From NCBI GenBank assembly GCA_028699365.1, contig JAQVUQ010000041.1, positions 1-12,295 on the forward strand: 12,295 nt of DNA. The letters are read 5' to 3'. This document shows, piece after piece, positions 1-7,006 of the stretch (position 1 is the stretch's first letter; each line of letters begins with the position of its first letter). Position numbers and translations under genes: made by a program. The notes under the pieces were generated by a model that saw only the letters and a list, made by a program, of their open reading frames with translations, was not told the DNA's origin and made no database searches. This stretch comes from UBA5359 sp028699365 [NCBI: bacterium] (GTDB lineage Bacteria > UBP13 > UBA5359).

Positions 1-97
1 CCGCCAGATCGCCGGCCATTCCGTAATCAACCTTCATATCCTTATCGAAAGGCGTGACCATGGCGGTCAGCAGCCTTCCCAGCTTGGCAGTGCCCAT
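1..97 (-). CDS. dapA: 4-hydroxy-tetrahydrodipicolinate synthase, N-terminal fragment
   Basis: Only the first 32 codons are inside the window; the gene runs off the left edge. The product condenses aspartate semialdehyde with pyruvate, the first committed step to diaminopimelate and lysine, in the cytoplasm. The visible protein contains LLTAMVTPFD, the conserved first beta strand of the DapA (beta/alpha)8 barrel, which carries the threonine-rich entry common to this aldolase family. The ATG at 95-97 is preceded by a strong Shine-Dalgarno sequence (GAGGAGGAGT on the minus strand, 101-110), which fixes the start. It lies 34 bases after the asd stop and probably belongs to a dapB-asd-dapA unit. 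The lysine residue of the active site lies outside the window, so the call rests on the N-terminus and the context. Confidence 0.9.
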   Translation of the reverse strand, partial: MGTAKLGRLLTAMVTPFDKDMKVDYGMAGDLA

Positions 98-112
98 AAT
101 ACTCCTCCTCGG

Positions 113-138
113 CATATAGCGCCATGTGGCGCTATATG
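113..138 (-). repeat. Perfect 12-bp inverted repeat between asd and dapA
   Basis: CATATAGCGCCA and TGGCGCTATATG form a perfect 12-bp inverted repeat around a two-base centre (TG on the plus strand). In RNA this would be an 11-bp stem closed by a four-base loop. It contains the asd stop codon (132-134) and ends only two bases before the dapA Shine-Dalgarno sequence. No U-tract follows, so it is not a typical intrinsic terminator. It could stabilise the mRNA 3' end, affect coupling between asd and dapA translation, or be a protein-binding palindrome. The pairing is seen directly; the function is not known. Confidence 0.75.
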
Positions 139-1148
139 AGCCCTAATTCCATCATCTTCTCGGCTATCTGCACGGCGTTAAGGGCCGCTCCCTTGCGCAG
201 ATTATCCGCTACCACCCAGAGGTCCAGTCCGTTCCGGACCGAAATATCCTCTCTTATGCGTCCCACCATGACTTCGTCCTTGCCGGCCGCCATTACTGGC
301 ATGGGATATATGCGCTCGGCAGGATCGTCCACCACCACTACTCCGGGAGCTCCGGACAGAAGCGACCGGGCTTCGGCAGCGGTGAGCTTGCGTTCCGTCT
401 CCACGTTTACCGCCTCCGAATGGCCGTAGAAAACGGGCACCCTGACGGTAGTGGCACTGACGGCGATATCGTTGTCGCCAAGTATCTTTCTGGTCTCATT
501 GACCATCTTCATCTCTTCCTTGGTATACCCGTTGGGCATAAAGGCGTCTATTTGCGGCAGAACGTTGAGAGCTATCTGATAGGGATAGACCTCTGCCGTC
601 ATCTCCCGGCCGGCAGCGTAATCCCTGGTCTGTTTATCCAGTTCGTCTATGGCTTCCTTGCCTGTTCCGGAGACCGCCTGGTAAGTGTTGACTACTATTC
701 GCTTAATTCCGGCTGCATCGTATATGGGCTTGAGCGCCACTACCATCTGAATAGTAGAACAATTGGGATTGGCGATCAGTCCCTTATGCCATTTCAGGTC
801 GTGCGGATTCACTTCAGGAACTACCAGTGGTACGTTGTCCTCCATGCGGAACGTGCTGCTGTTATCTATAACAACGGCTCCCCTGGCGACGGCTTCCCAG
901 CCGTACTCCTGGCTGGCGCTCCCGCCGCCGGCAAAGAGCGCTATGTCGATTCCGTCGAAACTGCAGGCAGATGTTTCCTCTACCGTAATACGTTTACCCT
1001 TGAACTCTACTTCAGTCCCGGCTGAACGGGAGGTGGCCAGAGGCACCAGTTCCGATACCGGGAAATCTCTCTGCAGCAAGACCTTGATCATTTCCTTGCC
1101 TACGGCACCGGTGGCACCGACAACGGCAACTCTGTAACTGCGAGGCAT
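132..1148 (-). CDS. asd: Aspartate-semialdehyde dehydrogenase
   Basis: Cytoplasmic enzyme that reduces L-aspartyl phosphate to aspartate semialdehyde with NADPH, the branch point for lysine/diaminopimelate and threonine/methionine. The 338-residue protein has the usual family length. The N-terminal nucleotide-binding fold shows GATGAVGKE (about residues 11-19). The catalytic cysteine lies in NPNCSTIQ (Cys130) and the acid/base histidine in RVPVFYGHSE (His243). The start ATG at 1146-1148 is preceded by a purine-rich stretch containing AAGGGGAAGGG. The first residues (MPRSYRVAVVGATG) match the normal start of the family, so no extension is needed. It follows dapB after 53 bases and precedes dapA by 34. 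No lysine riboswitch or other leader is visible upstream. Confidence 0.97.
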   Translation of the reverse strand: MPRSYRVAVVGATGAVGKEMIKVLLQRDFPVSELVPLATSRSAGTEVEFKGKRITVEETSACSFDGIDIALFAGGGSASQEYGWEAVARGAVVIDNSSTFRMEDNVPLVVPEVNPHDLKWHKGLIANPNCSTIQMVVALKPIYDAAGIKRIVVNTYQAVSGTGKEAIDELDKQTRDYAAGREMTAEVYPYQIALNVLPQIDAFMPNGYTKEEMKMVNETRKILGDNDIAVSATTVRVPVFYGHSEAVNVETERKLTAAEARSLLSGAPGVVVVDDPAERIYPMPVMAAGKDEVMVGRIREDISVRNGLDLWVVADNLRKGAALNAVQIAEKMMELGLI

Positions 1149-1201
1149 TTACCCTTCCCCTTTCGTATTTTCAAACACTGCGTCTGCAGGGCTCTTTCAG
1201 A

Positions 1202-2059
1202 TTATAAAACTTTATCCAGTCCGTACGCAAGCCCTGTCAGGGACATGACCTTGCGACAGGCCAGAATCACTCCCGGCATAAAGGAGGATCTGTTGATGGT
1301 ATCATGCCTTATGGTCAACGTCTGGCCCAGGCCGCCGAAGATGACCTCCTGCGAGGCCACAAACCCGGGGAGGCGAACGCTGTGTATATTTATACCGCTC
1401 ATCTCTCCGCCACGCGCTCCCTCCACCACGGTCACGCTGGTGGGCGTAGAAGCCATTGACGAGCTGGCCAGCATCATCTCCGCCGTTTTCACGGCTGTTC
1501 CCGAGGGTGCATCCAGCTTCTTATCGTGATGGAACTCTATGATCTCCGCCTGATTAAGATACCTGGCCGTCTCCACCGCAAACTTCATCATCAGCACGGC
1601 GCCAATGGCGAAGTTTGGAGCGATCAGAGCGCCTATATTCTTCTTCCCGGCCAAAGCGTCTATAGCGGCCAGATCGGCCTCGTTCAGACCGGTTGTTCCC
1701 ACAACAGGACGAACACCGGCTTCAAGAGCTGTTTTGATATTCCCCATTACGACGGCAGGGACAGTAAAATCAACCATTACATCCGGTTTGCACTTCTGCA
1801 GCGCTTCTCCCAGGTCTCCCGTAACCTCTACGCCGTCAACCGTCTTTCCTGAAGCGGTAACAGCAGGCATACGGCCTTCACCGGCCTGTAAGTCTACGGC
1901 GCCGACAAGTTCCAGATCGCTCTCGCAGAGAACTGCGTCAAGAACCTCACGGCCCATTCTGCCGCAAGCCCCTGTCACCAGAACTCTTACCCGGGGGTAG
2001 CGCCCTGCGGGCGCGGTTGTTGGTTGTTGGTTGTTGGTTGTTGGTTTAGGGGTTCCCAT
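1202..2059 (-). CDS. dapB: 4-hydroxy-tetrahydrodipicolinate reductase with repeat-derived N-terminal extension
   Basis: Cytoplasmic NAD(P)H-dependent reductase that acts on the DapA product to give tetrahydrodipicolinate. The dinucleotide-binding motif VTGACGRMGRE is at residues 28-38. The family signature with catalytic HH and Lys, EFHHDKKLDAPSGTA, is at 175-189 (His177, His178, Lys181). The 285-residue reading is about 20 longer than usual: the conserved fold begins at Val24 (VRVLVTG), which is encoded by GTA and cannot normally start translation. The only in-frame start that keeps the first beta strand is ATG at 2057-2059, with a well-placed GAGGAG upstream. Residues 1-20 (rich in Thr, Asn, Gln and Pro) are exactly encoded by the 60-nt repeat that also lies before ymdB. 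I infer that the repeat became part of the gene. A non-canonical start downstream is the alternative. Confidence 0.93.
   Translation of the reverse strand: MGTPKPTTNNQQPTTAPAGRYPRVRVLVTGACGRMGREVLDAVLCESDLELVGAVDLQAGEGRMPAVTASGKTVDGVEVTGDLGEALQKCKPDVMVDFTVPAVVMGNIKTALEAGVRPVVGTTGLNEADLAAIDALAGKKNIGALIAPNFAIGAVLMMKFAVETARYLNQAEIIEFHHDKKLDAPSGTAVKTAEMMLASSSMASTPTSVTVVEGARGGEMSGINIHSVRLPGFVASQEVIFGGLGQTLTIRHDTINRSSFMPGVILACRKVMSLTGLAYGLDKVL
2000..2059 (-). repeat. 60-nt dispersed repeat, copy 1 (in dapB 5' end)
   Basis: On the plus strand the element is a perfect hairpin, GCGCCC-TGC-GGGCGC (2000-2014), then four identical heptamers GGTTGTT (2015-2042), then GGTTT and a short conserved flank up to the ATG at 2057-2059. 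Copy 2 at 10166-10225 has the same orientation relative to its gene, the same 60-nt length and the same four-unit count. By hand alignment the copies match at 54 of 60 positions. Here the element is translated as the first 20 residues of DapB. Confidence 0.88.
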
Positions 2060-2061
2060 GG

Positions 2062-2074
2062 AAGTTCTCCTCGA
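2062..2074 (-). promoter_or_regulatory. Shine-Dalgarno sequence deciding the dapB start
   Basis: On the minus strand GAGGAG is followed seven bases later by the ATG at 2057-2059. This spacing is near ideal and supports translation starting at the outer edge of the repeat rather than within the conserved DapB fold. Confidence 0.7.
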
Positions 2075-2075
2075 A

Positions 2076-2098
2076 TTCGTTACTTGTTGTTCGTTAAG
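2076..2098. repeat. Degenerate heptamer array upstream of dapB
   Basis: The plus strand carries TTCGTTA at 2076-2082 and again at 2090-2096, exactly 14 bases apart. Phased as CGTTACT, TGTTGTT, CGTTAAG (2078-2098), it reads as three diverged copies of the same kind of NGTT-type heptamer found in the neighbouring 60-nt element. The 14-base spacing and identical end units are seen directly; a shared origin with the perfect heptamers is inferred. Confidence 0.5.
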
Positions 2099-2115
2099 TG
2101 CCTAAGCAACGTACC

Positions 2116-2152
2116 TGCACTTCTGCACTTCTGCCTTCTGTCTTCTGTCTTC
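2116..2152. repeat. Short tandem repeat in the M16-dapB gap
   Basis: Five head-to-tail units on the plus strand: TGCACTTC twice (2116-2131), TGCCTTC once (2132-2138) and TGTCTTC twice (2139-2152). Units are 8, 8, 7, 7 and 7 bases. The array starts three bases beyond the M16 stop codon (2156-2158) and lies in the dapB leader. It is non-coding, polypurine-rich in the transcript, and a candidate for copy-number variation between strains. No promoter can be called in this 96-base gap. Confidence 0.8.
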
Positions 2153-2155
2153 AGC

Positions 2156-3430
2156 CTAGTTGCCGGTATACTCTTCCCAGATACTCCGTATCCCGGCGGC
2201 CATATCCAGGTCCGTAATGCCGATCGTCACCAACGACATGCCGGCCGGATCAAGAAGCCCGGCCGCCGTATCCCTGATCTGGTCCGGCGTTACCGCTTCA
2301 AGGGCTTCGACAGTCTCCTGCTGCGTGACGCAGCGATGCAGATACATCTCAGCCTTGCCCATGCGACGCATGACCGAGGACGAACTCTCGGCAGCAAGAT
2401 AGAGCGCTCCTTTTGCCTGGGCTACGGCTCCGGCCAGTTCGGACCGGCTGACGCCGTCGGCCCGTATCCTGTCCAGTTCCGTCAATATCAAGCGGAGAAC
2501 GTCACAGGCATTGGCAGCGGCGGTGCCGGCGTAAACGCCGAAGAGACCGGTCTGACCGTAAAGGCTCTGGTAACTGTAAACCGCGTAGGCAAGACCACGT
2601 TTCTCGCGTATCTCCTGAAAAAGCCGGGAACTCATGCTCCCGCCCAGTATTCTGTCAAGCAGCGTCAATGGGAATCGTTCCGGGCTGCCTATCGGCACGG
2701 CCCGGTAACCCAGAGCCAGATGTGCCTGTTCCGTTACCCTGTCGTCGAGGTTGATTCCCTTCCGCCGCGGCGGTACCGCAATCGACCGCTGGGGCGCCTT
2801 GCCTGACAACCCTCCGGCAGCTTTGCGGATAGAGGCTATCAGGGCCTCCTCATCAAAACTGCCGGCGGCGGAGATGATGATCCTGTCGGGACGATAGAGG
2901 CCGGCATGATAGCCGGCCAGATCTTCCCGGGTCAGGGCACTCAGAACGTCGGTGCGCCCCAGCACGGGCATTGCCAGAGAATGGCCATCCATGACTTCCC
3001 TGGCCAGATAATCGTGTATGAGGCTCTCAGGCATATCCTCATACATGCGCACCTCTTCCGACAGAACGCCCTTCTCTCTCTCAAGTTCATCGGCATCCAA
3101 TGAAGAGTTTATAATCATATCGGTAATCAGGTCCACCGACAGGTCCTGATACTCATCCAGCACCCGGATATAGACAAACGTATAATCCTTATCCGTATAG
3201 GCGTCGATCTGCCCGCCGACACCCTCTACGGCCTCGGCTATCTGACGGGCATTGCGCCTGGGCGTACCCTTGAAGAGCATATGCTCCAGAAAGTGAGAGA
3301 TTCCGTTGTCCGCATAACTCTCGTCGACAACGCCTGCTTCAACCCAGCAGCCCAGCGACAGAGAGCGAACATGCGGCATACGCTGCATAACTATGCGCAA
3401 TCCGTTTCCCAGAACTTCCTTTCGATACAT
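2156..3430 (-). CDS. M16 family zinc metallopeptidase (processing-peptidase-like)
   Basis: A 424-residue, two-domain pitrilysin-family protein similar in type to the mitochondrial processing peptidase beta subunit and to Bacillus MlpA/YmxG. The inverted zinc motif HFLEH gives His46, Glu49 and His50. The third ligand is Glu126 in VLSEEVRMYED, at the family's usual distance of about 76 residues. The second half holds the conserved substrate-binding region around GLAYAVYSYQSLYGQTGLFGVYAG. There is no signal peptide or membrane segment, so it should be cytoplasmic. It follows pnp after 23 bases, a linkage widely kept in Bacillota and Chloroflexota, although the biological substrate is generally unknown. 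The start is supported by the typical MYRKEVLGNGLRIV beginning. All active-site residues are present, so it is predicted active. Confidence 0.94.
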   Translation of the reverse strand: MYRKEVLGNGLRIVMQRMPHVRSLSLGCWVEAGVVDESYADNGISHFLEHMLFKGTPRRNARQIAEAVEGVGGQIDAYTDKDYTFVYIRVLDEYQDLSVDLITDMIINSSLDADELEREKGVLSEEVRMYEDMPESLIHDYLAREVMDGHSLAMPVLGRTDVLSALTREDLAGYHAGLYRPDRIIISAAGSFDEEALIASIRKAAGGLSGKAPQRSIAVPPRRKGINLDDRVTEQAHLALGYRAVPIGSPERFPLTLLDRILGGSMSSRLFQEIREKRGLAYAVYSYQSLYGQTGLFGVYAGTAAANACDVLRLILTELDRIRADGVSRSELAGAVAQAKGALYLAAESSSSVMRRMGKAEMYLHRCVTQQETVEALEAVTPDQIRDTAAGLLDPAGMSLVTIGITDLDMAAGIRSIWEEYTGN

Positions 3431-3453
3431 CCCTTCAAGGCCCTCCGCGCCGC

Positions 3454-5613
3454 TTATCGTCGCGGACGACGCTGTTCGGGCCGCCTCTCGCTTCTCTCCC
3501 TGGCGCCTTCCGGCCGTTCGCCTTCGCCGCCGGTCTCCAGCAGGCCTCTGATGGTCAGATTGATCCTGCCCTGCCTGTCGATCTCGATTACCTTGACGGT
3601 GACTTCGTCGCCGACGTTGACTACATCCTCGACACGCTCGACACGCCGCGGCGCCAGTTCGGAAATATGAACCAGCCCCTCTTTACCGGGAAGAACTTCG
3701 ACGAAGGCGCCGAAGGTCATTACCCTGGTCACCCGGCCGGTGTATACTTCACCTGCCATGACTTCCCTGGTAATGCTCTCCACCATCTTGACTGCGCGCA
3801 TCGCCGATTCCTCATCGACGGAAGAGATGTATACTCTGCCGTCATCCTCGACGTCGATCTTGACTTCCGTAGCCTCGATGATCTTCTTGATGTTCTTGCC
3901 TCCAGGCCCGATCAACTCACCGATCTTATCGGGATGAATCTGGAGAGTTATGATTCTCGGAGCTTTCGGCGACAGATTCGGCCGATGCCCGGAGATGGTC
4001 TTATTCATGATATCCAGGATGTAGAGCCTGCCCTCTCTGGCCTGTGCCAGCGCCTCGCGCAGGATGGACATATCCAGGCCGTCGAGTTTGATATCCATCT
4101 GAATGGCGTTGATGCCGTCTACCGTTCCCGCCACCTTGAAGTCCATGTCTCCCAGCGCATCCTCCATCCCCTGGATGTCCCAGAGGATGACATGCTTGTC
4201 TCCGTCCGTGACAAGCCCCATGGCGATACCGGCTACAGCCTTCTTTACCGGAACTCCGGCATCCATCAGGGCAAGTGAGCCGGCACAGGTGCTGGCCATC
4301 GACGATGAGCCGTTGGATTCCAGCACGTCGGAAACCAGACGCATGGCGTAAGGGAAATCTTCCTCGGAGGGAAGCATCGGAAGCAGGGCTTTCTCCGCCA
4401 GCGCTCCATGGCCGATATCGCGGCGACTGGGGCTGCGCAACGGTCTTACTTCACCTACGCTGTAGGGGGGGAAGTTGTAATGGTGCATGAAGCGTTTGGC
4501 CTCATCGCCTACCAGGGACTCCATCTTCTGCGCCTCGCCCAGCGAGCCGAGCGTGACCGTATTGAGAACCTGCGTCTGCCCGCGGGTAAAGAGCCCGGAG
4601 CCGTGTGTCATCGGCAGCAGGCTGACTGCGCAGGATATGGGTCTGATCTCGTTGGGCTTACGGCCGTCGGGACGTACCTGCTCGGCCACAATCAACTGTC
4701 TGACGGTATTCTTGGTGGCATAATCGAAGGCTCCGACTATCTCCGCCCGGGCCTCTTCGCCCATCGTGGCCAGGAAATGATCGATTACCTCCTGCTTCAG
4801 TACTCCGATGGCCTCTTCACGGCTCTGCTTATCGGTGTTCACCACCGCCTGCCGCAGTTTATCGGAAGCGTAAGCCGATACGGCGGCACGGATATCCTCG
4901 TTGGGCAGGAAGAGCTTCACCGTCTTCTTGGGCTTGCCGACGCGCTCCACCATCTCTCTCTGGACGGCTATCAGCTTCTTTATATGCTCATGGGCAATTT
5001 CGATCCCTTTCAGCACGACGTCTTCGGAGGCTTCCTTGCCGTAAACCTGAACGGTGGTGATGGCATCTTCCTTACCGGCGATGACCATCTCCATCCGGCT
5101 GTCTTTCAGCAGTTCGTAGGCGGGATTGACGACATATTCGTCGTCAATCAGGGCTATCCTGACGGCGCCTACCGGACCGCTGAACGGTATATCGGAGATG
5201 GACAGTGCCAGAGAGGCGGCGTTTATGGCCATTACATCCGCCAACTGCTCGTTACTGGCGGACAACGGCAGAACGACTATCTGAACATCGTTGCGCATGC
5301 CCTTAGGGAATAACGGTCTCATCGGCCTGTCTATAAGCCGCGAGGTCAGTACCGCCCTTTCGCTGGGCCGGCCCTCCCGCTTGAAATATCCTCCCGGGAT
5401 ACGCCCGGCTGCGTAAAACTTCTCTTCGAAGTCGACCATCAGGGGGAAGAAATCTATTCCCTCCCGTGACGTCTCCGACATGGTAGCCGTTACCAGCAGA
5501 ACGGTATCCTCCGAGCGAACAACTATCGAGCCGTTGGCCTGCCTGGCCAGCATACCGGTTTCAAACGATATGGTGCTGCCGCCTAATTCTAAACTTACTT
5601 CAATTTTTTCCAT
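3454..5613 (-). CDS. pnp: Polyribonucleotide nucleotidyltransferase (PNPase)
   Basis: Phosphorolytic 3'-to-5' exoribonuclease and RNA tailing enzyme, a trimer that takes part in mRNA decay. The 719 residues have the full domain order: a first RNase PH domain (FAAGRIPG-type segment FYAAGRIPGGYFKREGRPSE), an all-helical linker, and a catalytic second RNase PH domain (THGSGLFTRGQTQ, FPPYSVGEV, RRDIGHGALAE, and the metal-site region DIQGMEDALGDMDFKVAGT). A KH domain (LIGPGGKNIKKI) and an S1 domain (YTGRVTRVMTFGAFVEVLPG) follow. The last 25 or so residues are rich in Arg and Glu and end in QRRPRR, a plausible extra RNA-contact tail. The ATG at 5611-5613 has GAGGGAAGAGGA upstream. It follows rpsO after a terminator, as in many bacteria, so readthrough or a separate promoter must supply transcripts. 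Confidence 0.98.
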   Translation of the reverse strand: MEKIEVSLELGGSTISFETGMLARQANGSIVVRSEDTVLLVTATMSETSREGIDFFPLMVDFEEKFYAAGRIPGGYFKREGRPSERAVLTSRLIDRPMRPLFPKGMRNDVQIVVLPLSASNEQLADVMAINAASLALSISDIPFSGPVGAVRIALIDDEYVVNPAYELLKDSRMEMVIAGKEDAITTVQVYGKEASEDVVLKGIEIAHEHIKKLIAVQREMVERVGKPKKTVKLFLPNEDIRAAVSAYASDKLRQAVVNTDKQSREEAIGVLKQEVIDHFLATMGEEARAEIVGAFDYATKNTVRQLIVAEQVRPDGRKPNEIRPISCAVSLLPMTHGSGLFTRGQTQVLNTVTLGSLGEAQKMESLVGDEAKRFMHHYNFPPYSVGEVRPLRSPSRRDIGHGALAEKALLPMLPSEEDFPYAMRLVSDVLESNGSSSMASTCAGSLALMDAGVPVKKAVAGIAMGLVTDGDKHVILWDIQGMEDALGDMDFKVAGTVDGINAIQMDIKLDGLDMSILREALAQAREGRLYILDIMNKTISGHRPNLSPKAPRIITLQIHPDKIGELIGPGGKNIKKIIEATEVKIDVEDDGRVYISSVDEESAMRAVKMVESITREVMAGEVYTGRVTRVMTFGAFVEVLPGKEGLVHISELAPRRVERVEDVVNVGDEVTVKVIEIDRQGRINLTIRGLLETGGEGERPEGARERSERRPEQRRPRR

Positions 5614-5669
5614 TCCTCTTCCCTCAATCTTCCTTCTATCAATCTATTCTATTTCTATGTCTATTTTAT

Positions 5670-5698
5670 AAAAAAAGCGGGTTGCCCCGCTTTTTTTT
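5670..5698 (-). terminator. Intrinsic terminator after rpsO
   Basis: In the rpsO transcript the stem GCGGG/CCCGC closes a GCAA loop (a GNRA tetraloop), preceded by eight A and followed by seven U. The A and U runs can extend the stem. The rpsO stop codon TAA (5697-5699) overlaps the 5' A-run, so the structure abuts the gene. Because both flanks are A/U runs it would work on either strand. It lies in the same place as the rpsO-pnp terminator known from E. coli; partial readthrough into pnp is likely but not shown by sequence. Confidence 0.9.
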
Positions 5699-5966
5699 AT
5701 CTTCTTAATCCCAGCCTGGTTACTATTGCTCTGTATCTGTCCACGTCCTTAGCGGTAAGATAGTTGAGAAGCCTGCGCCTTTGCCCAACCATCTTCAGCA
5801 GACCCCGTCTGGAATGAAAGTCCTTCTTGTTAGCCTTCAGATGCTCCGTCAACTGCTCTATGCGCGCCGAAAGCATGGCTATCTGGACCTCCGCCGACCC
5901 GGTATCGCTCTCGTGAGCCCTGTACTGAGCCATAATGTCGTTCTTCTTGTCCTTGGATAATGGCAT
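5697..5966 (-). CDS. rpsO: 30S ribosomal protein S15
   Basis: Small-subunit protein that binds 16S rRNA at the central-domain three-way junction and nucleates platform assembly. At 89 residues it has the standard length. It shows the family's conserved features: [12 protein letters not shown] start, the [26 protein letters not shown] helix-loop region, [20 protein letters not shown] and the C-terminal [12 protein letters not shown]. The start at 5964-5966 is fixed by GGAGGTGA six bases upstream. It has its own predicted promoter and terminator and a leader of about 77 nt, which suggests a monocistronic unit that also feeds pnp by readthrough. Confidence 0.98.
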   Translation of the reverse strand: MPLSKDKKNDIMAQYRAHESDTGSAEVQIAMLSARIEQLTEHLKANKKDFHSRRGLLKMVGQRRRLLNYLTAKDVDRYRAIVTRLGLRR

Positions 5967-6043
5967 ACCCTTTCACCTCCGATTTTAAACCACCGTATTC
6001 CAAGAACGCCGTTGGTGAATCGAGCGCCCTAGAGCACGGTTCG
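5967..6043 (-). promoter_or_regulatory. rpsO 5' leader, possible S15 autoregulatory site
   Basis: About 77 nt separate the predicted transcription start from the rpsO ATG. A 5-bp pairing, ACCGT with ACGGT (plus-strand segments 5992-5996 and 6036-6040), can close a branched region containing smaller stems such as CCAA/TTGG. The leader ends in a strong GGAGGTGA ribosome binding site. S15 is known to repress its own translation through leader RNAs of varied architecture in several phyla. Whether this one mimics the 16S site cannot be decided by eye. Confidence 0.35.
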
Positions 6044-6049
6044 CGTGTA

Positions 6050-6078
6050 ATGATAGCATAGTCGCTAACTGTTGTAAA
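6050..6078 (-). promoter_or_regulatory. Sigma-70-type promoter for rpsO
   Basis: On the minus strand TTTACA (6073-6078, five of six to consensus) is followed by a 17-base spacer and TATCAT (6050-6055, five of six). A TG lies one base before the -10 element, giving an extended -10. The expected start point is near 6043. It lies in the 119-base ribF-rpsO gap, eight bases before the ribF stop codon, in the correct orientation. Confidence 0.8.
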
Positions 6079-6085
6079 TAAAATA

Positions 6086-7006
6086 TCAGATATTATCCAG
6101 CTTCCCTCTGGCCTCTTCGACATCCATAGATATCCTCTGCTGCAGCAGCAGGGGATCGGAAAAGGCTTCCTCGTCACGGAGGCGCTCTACTATATACATG
6201 GTCAGCTCTTTGCCGTAGATATCGCCGGAGAAGCCGATTATATGTATCTCGAAGGATCTTCCGGAAGGGCCGAACGTGGGACGCCGCCCGATGTTGGCAA
6301 CCGCCGGCAGACGTTTCCCGTCAAGGATTACATATCCGGCGTAGACTCCGTTCGACGGCAGAAGCTTTTCCGGCGTGACGGAGATATTGGCGGTGGGAAA
6401 CCCCAGACTGCGACCTACCATCCGCCCTTTTACCACCGTGCCGCCGGCTGAATAGAGTCGCCCCAGCATAGCTGATACGGCGTGCATATCACCTGTATCC
6501 AGAGCCTGCCGTATTCTGGTGCTGCTCACCGGCCTGTCTTGCCGGAGGACGTGATCCACCCGGCGCAAACCGAACGAATACTCTGCCGCCAACAGCCCAA
6601 GCGCTTCGAATGTCCCGCCGCGACCTCTCCCCAGAGCAAAGTCCGGTCCAACTATTAACTCTTTCATACCGGATTTCAGGAGTTTATCGCAGACAAACTC
6701 CTCCGCACCGGTGGCGGCCAGCTCAGGGGTGAATTCCAGACAGAGCAATTCGTCAATGCCCATTCTTCGGAAGAGCTCCCGTTTTTCATCAGGTGTCGTC
6801 AACAGCGACGGGGCTGCACCGGAAAGAAGGGCATCGGGATGAGCGTTAAACGTCACCACTGTACAGGCTGCCTCCAGGGCTTCGGCTCTCTCCCTGAGGG
6901 TTCCCAGAAGCAGTTGATGGCCGATATGCACTCCGTCAAAAACACCTATGGTTATGACCCTGCCGCAGGGCTGCAAGGGCAGAGGAAAATCATCATAGAG
7001 CTGCAT
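6086..7006 (-). CDS. ribF: Bifunctional riboflavin kinase / FAD synthetase
   Basis: Cytoplasmic enzyme that phosphorylates riboflavin to FMN and then adenylylates FMN to FAD. The 306 residues are the usual length. The N-terminal FMN adenylyltransferase domain (a nucleotidyltransferase fold) shows GVFDGVHIGHQ near residue 22 and RIRQALDTGD as the late ISSTRIR-type motif. The C-terminal riboflavin kinase domain shows GRMVGRSLGFPTANI, NGVYAGYV, NIGRRPTFG and the EIHI...GDIYGKEL segment. The ATG at 7004-7006 overlaps the last 14 bases of truB and has AAGGTGA at good spacing inside truB, so the two are probably translationally coupled. The truB-ribF pairing is very widely conserved. Confidence 0.97.
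   Translation of the reverse strand: MQLYDDFPLPLQPCGRVITIGVFDGVHIGHQLLLGTLRERAEALEAACTVVTFNAHPDALLSGAAPSLLTTPDEKRELFRRMGIDELLCLEFTPELAATGAEEFVCDKLLKSGMKELIVGPDFALGRGRGGTFEALGLLAAEYSFGLRRVDHVLRQDRPVSSTRIRQALDTGDMHAVSAMLGRLYSAGGTVVKGRMVGRSLGFPTANISVTPEKLLPSNGVYAGYVILDGKRLPAVANIGRRPTFGPSGRSFEIHIIGFSGDIYGKELTMYIVERLRDEEAFSDPLLLQQRISMDVEEARGKLDNI

Noticed and set aside
1149-1201. Possible lysine riboswitch or T-box ahead of asd, or likewise ahead of dapB
   Set aside because: The gaps (53 and 96 bases) are too short for a lysine riboswitch, and no T-box or anti-terminator motif is visible.
2015-2152. Regular repeats that might suggest a CRISPR array
   Set aside because: Units are 7-8 bases with no spacers, and no cas genes are present.
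2024-2806. Plus-strand open frame of 260 codons opposite dapB start and M16
   Set aside because: It crosses the repeat, the gap and the conserved M16 gene in antisense. Its product shows no family features.
4408-5313. Plus-strand open frame of 301 codons opposite pnp
   Set aside because: It lies wholly antisense to conserved PNPase domains, has no recognisable domain and is a shadow of the pnp codon pattern.
5614-5669. Possible promoter for pnp (TAGACA-like -35) and irregular CTATTT-type hexamers
   Set aside because: The matching -10 at 17 bases (GATAGA) fits only three of six positions. The hexamers are short, and the stretch is simply AT-rich.
5830-6177. Minus-strand 115-codon frame overlapping rpsO, its leader and the ribF end
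   Set aside because: It is out of frame with both strongly supported genes and passes through the rpsO promoter and ribosome binding site.
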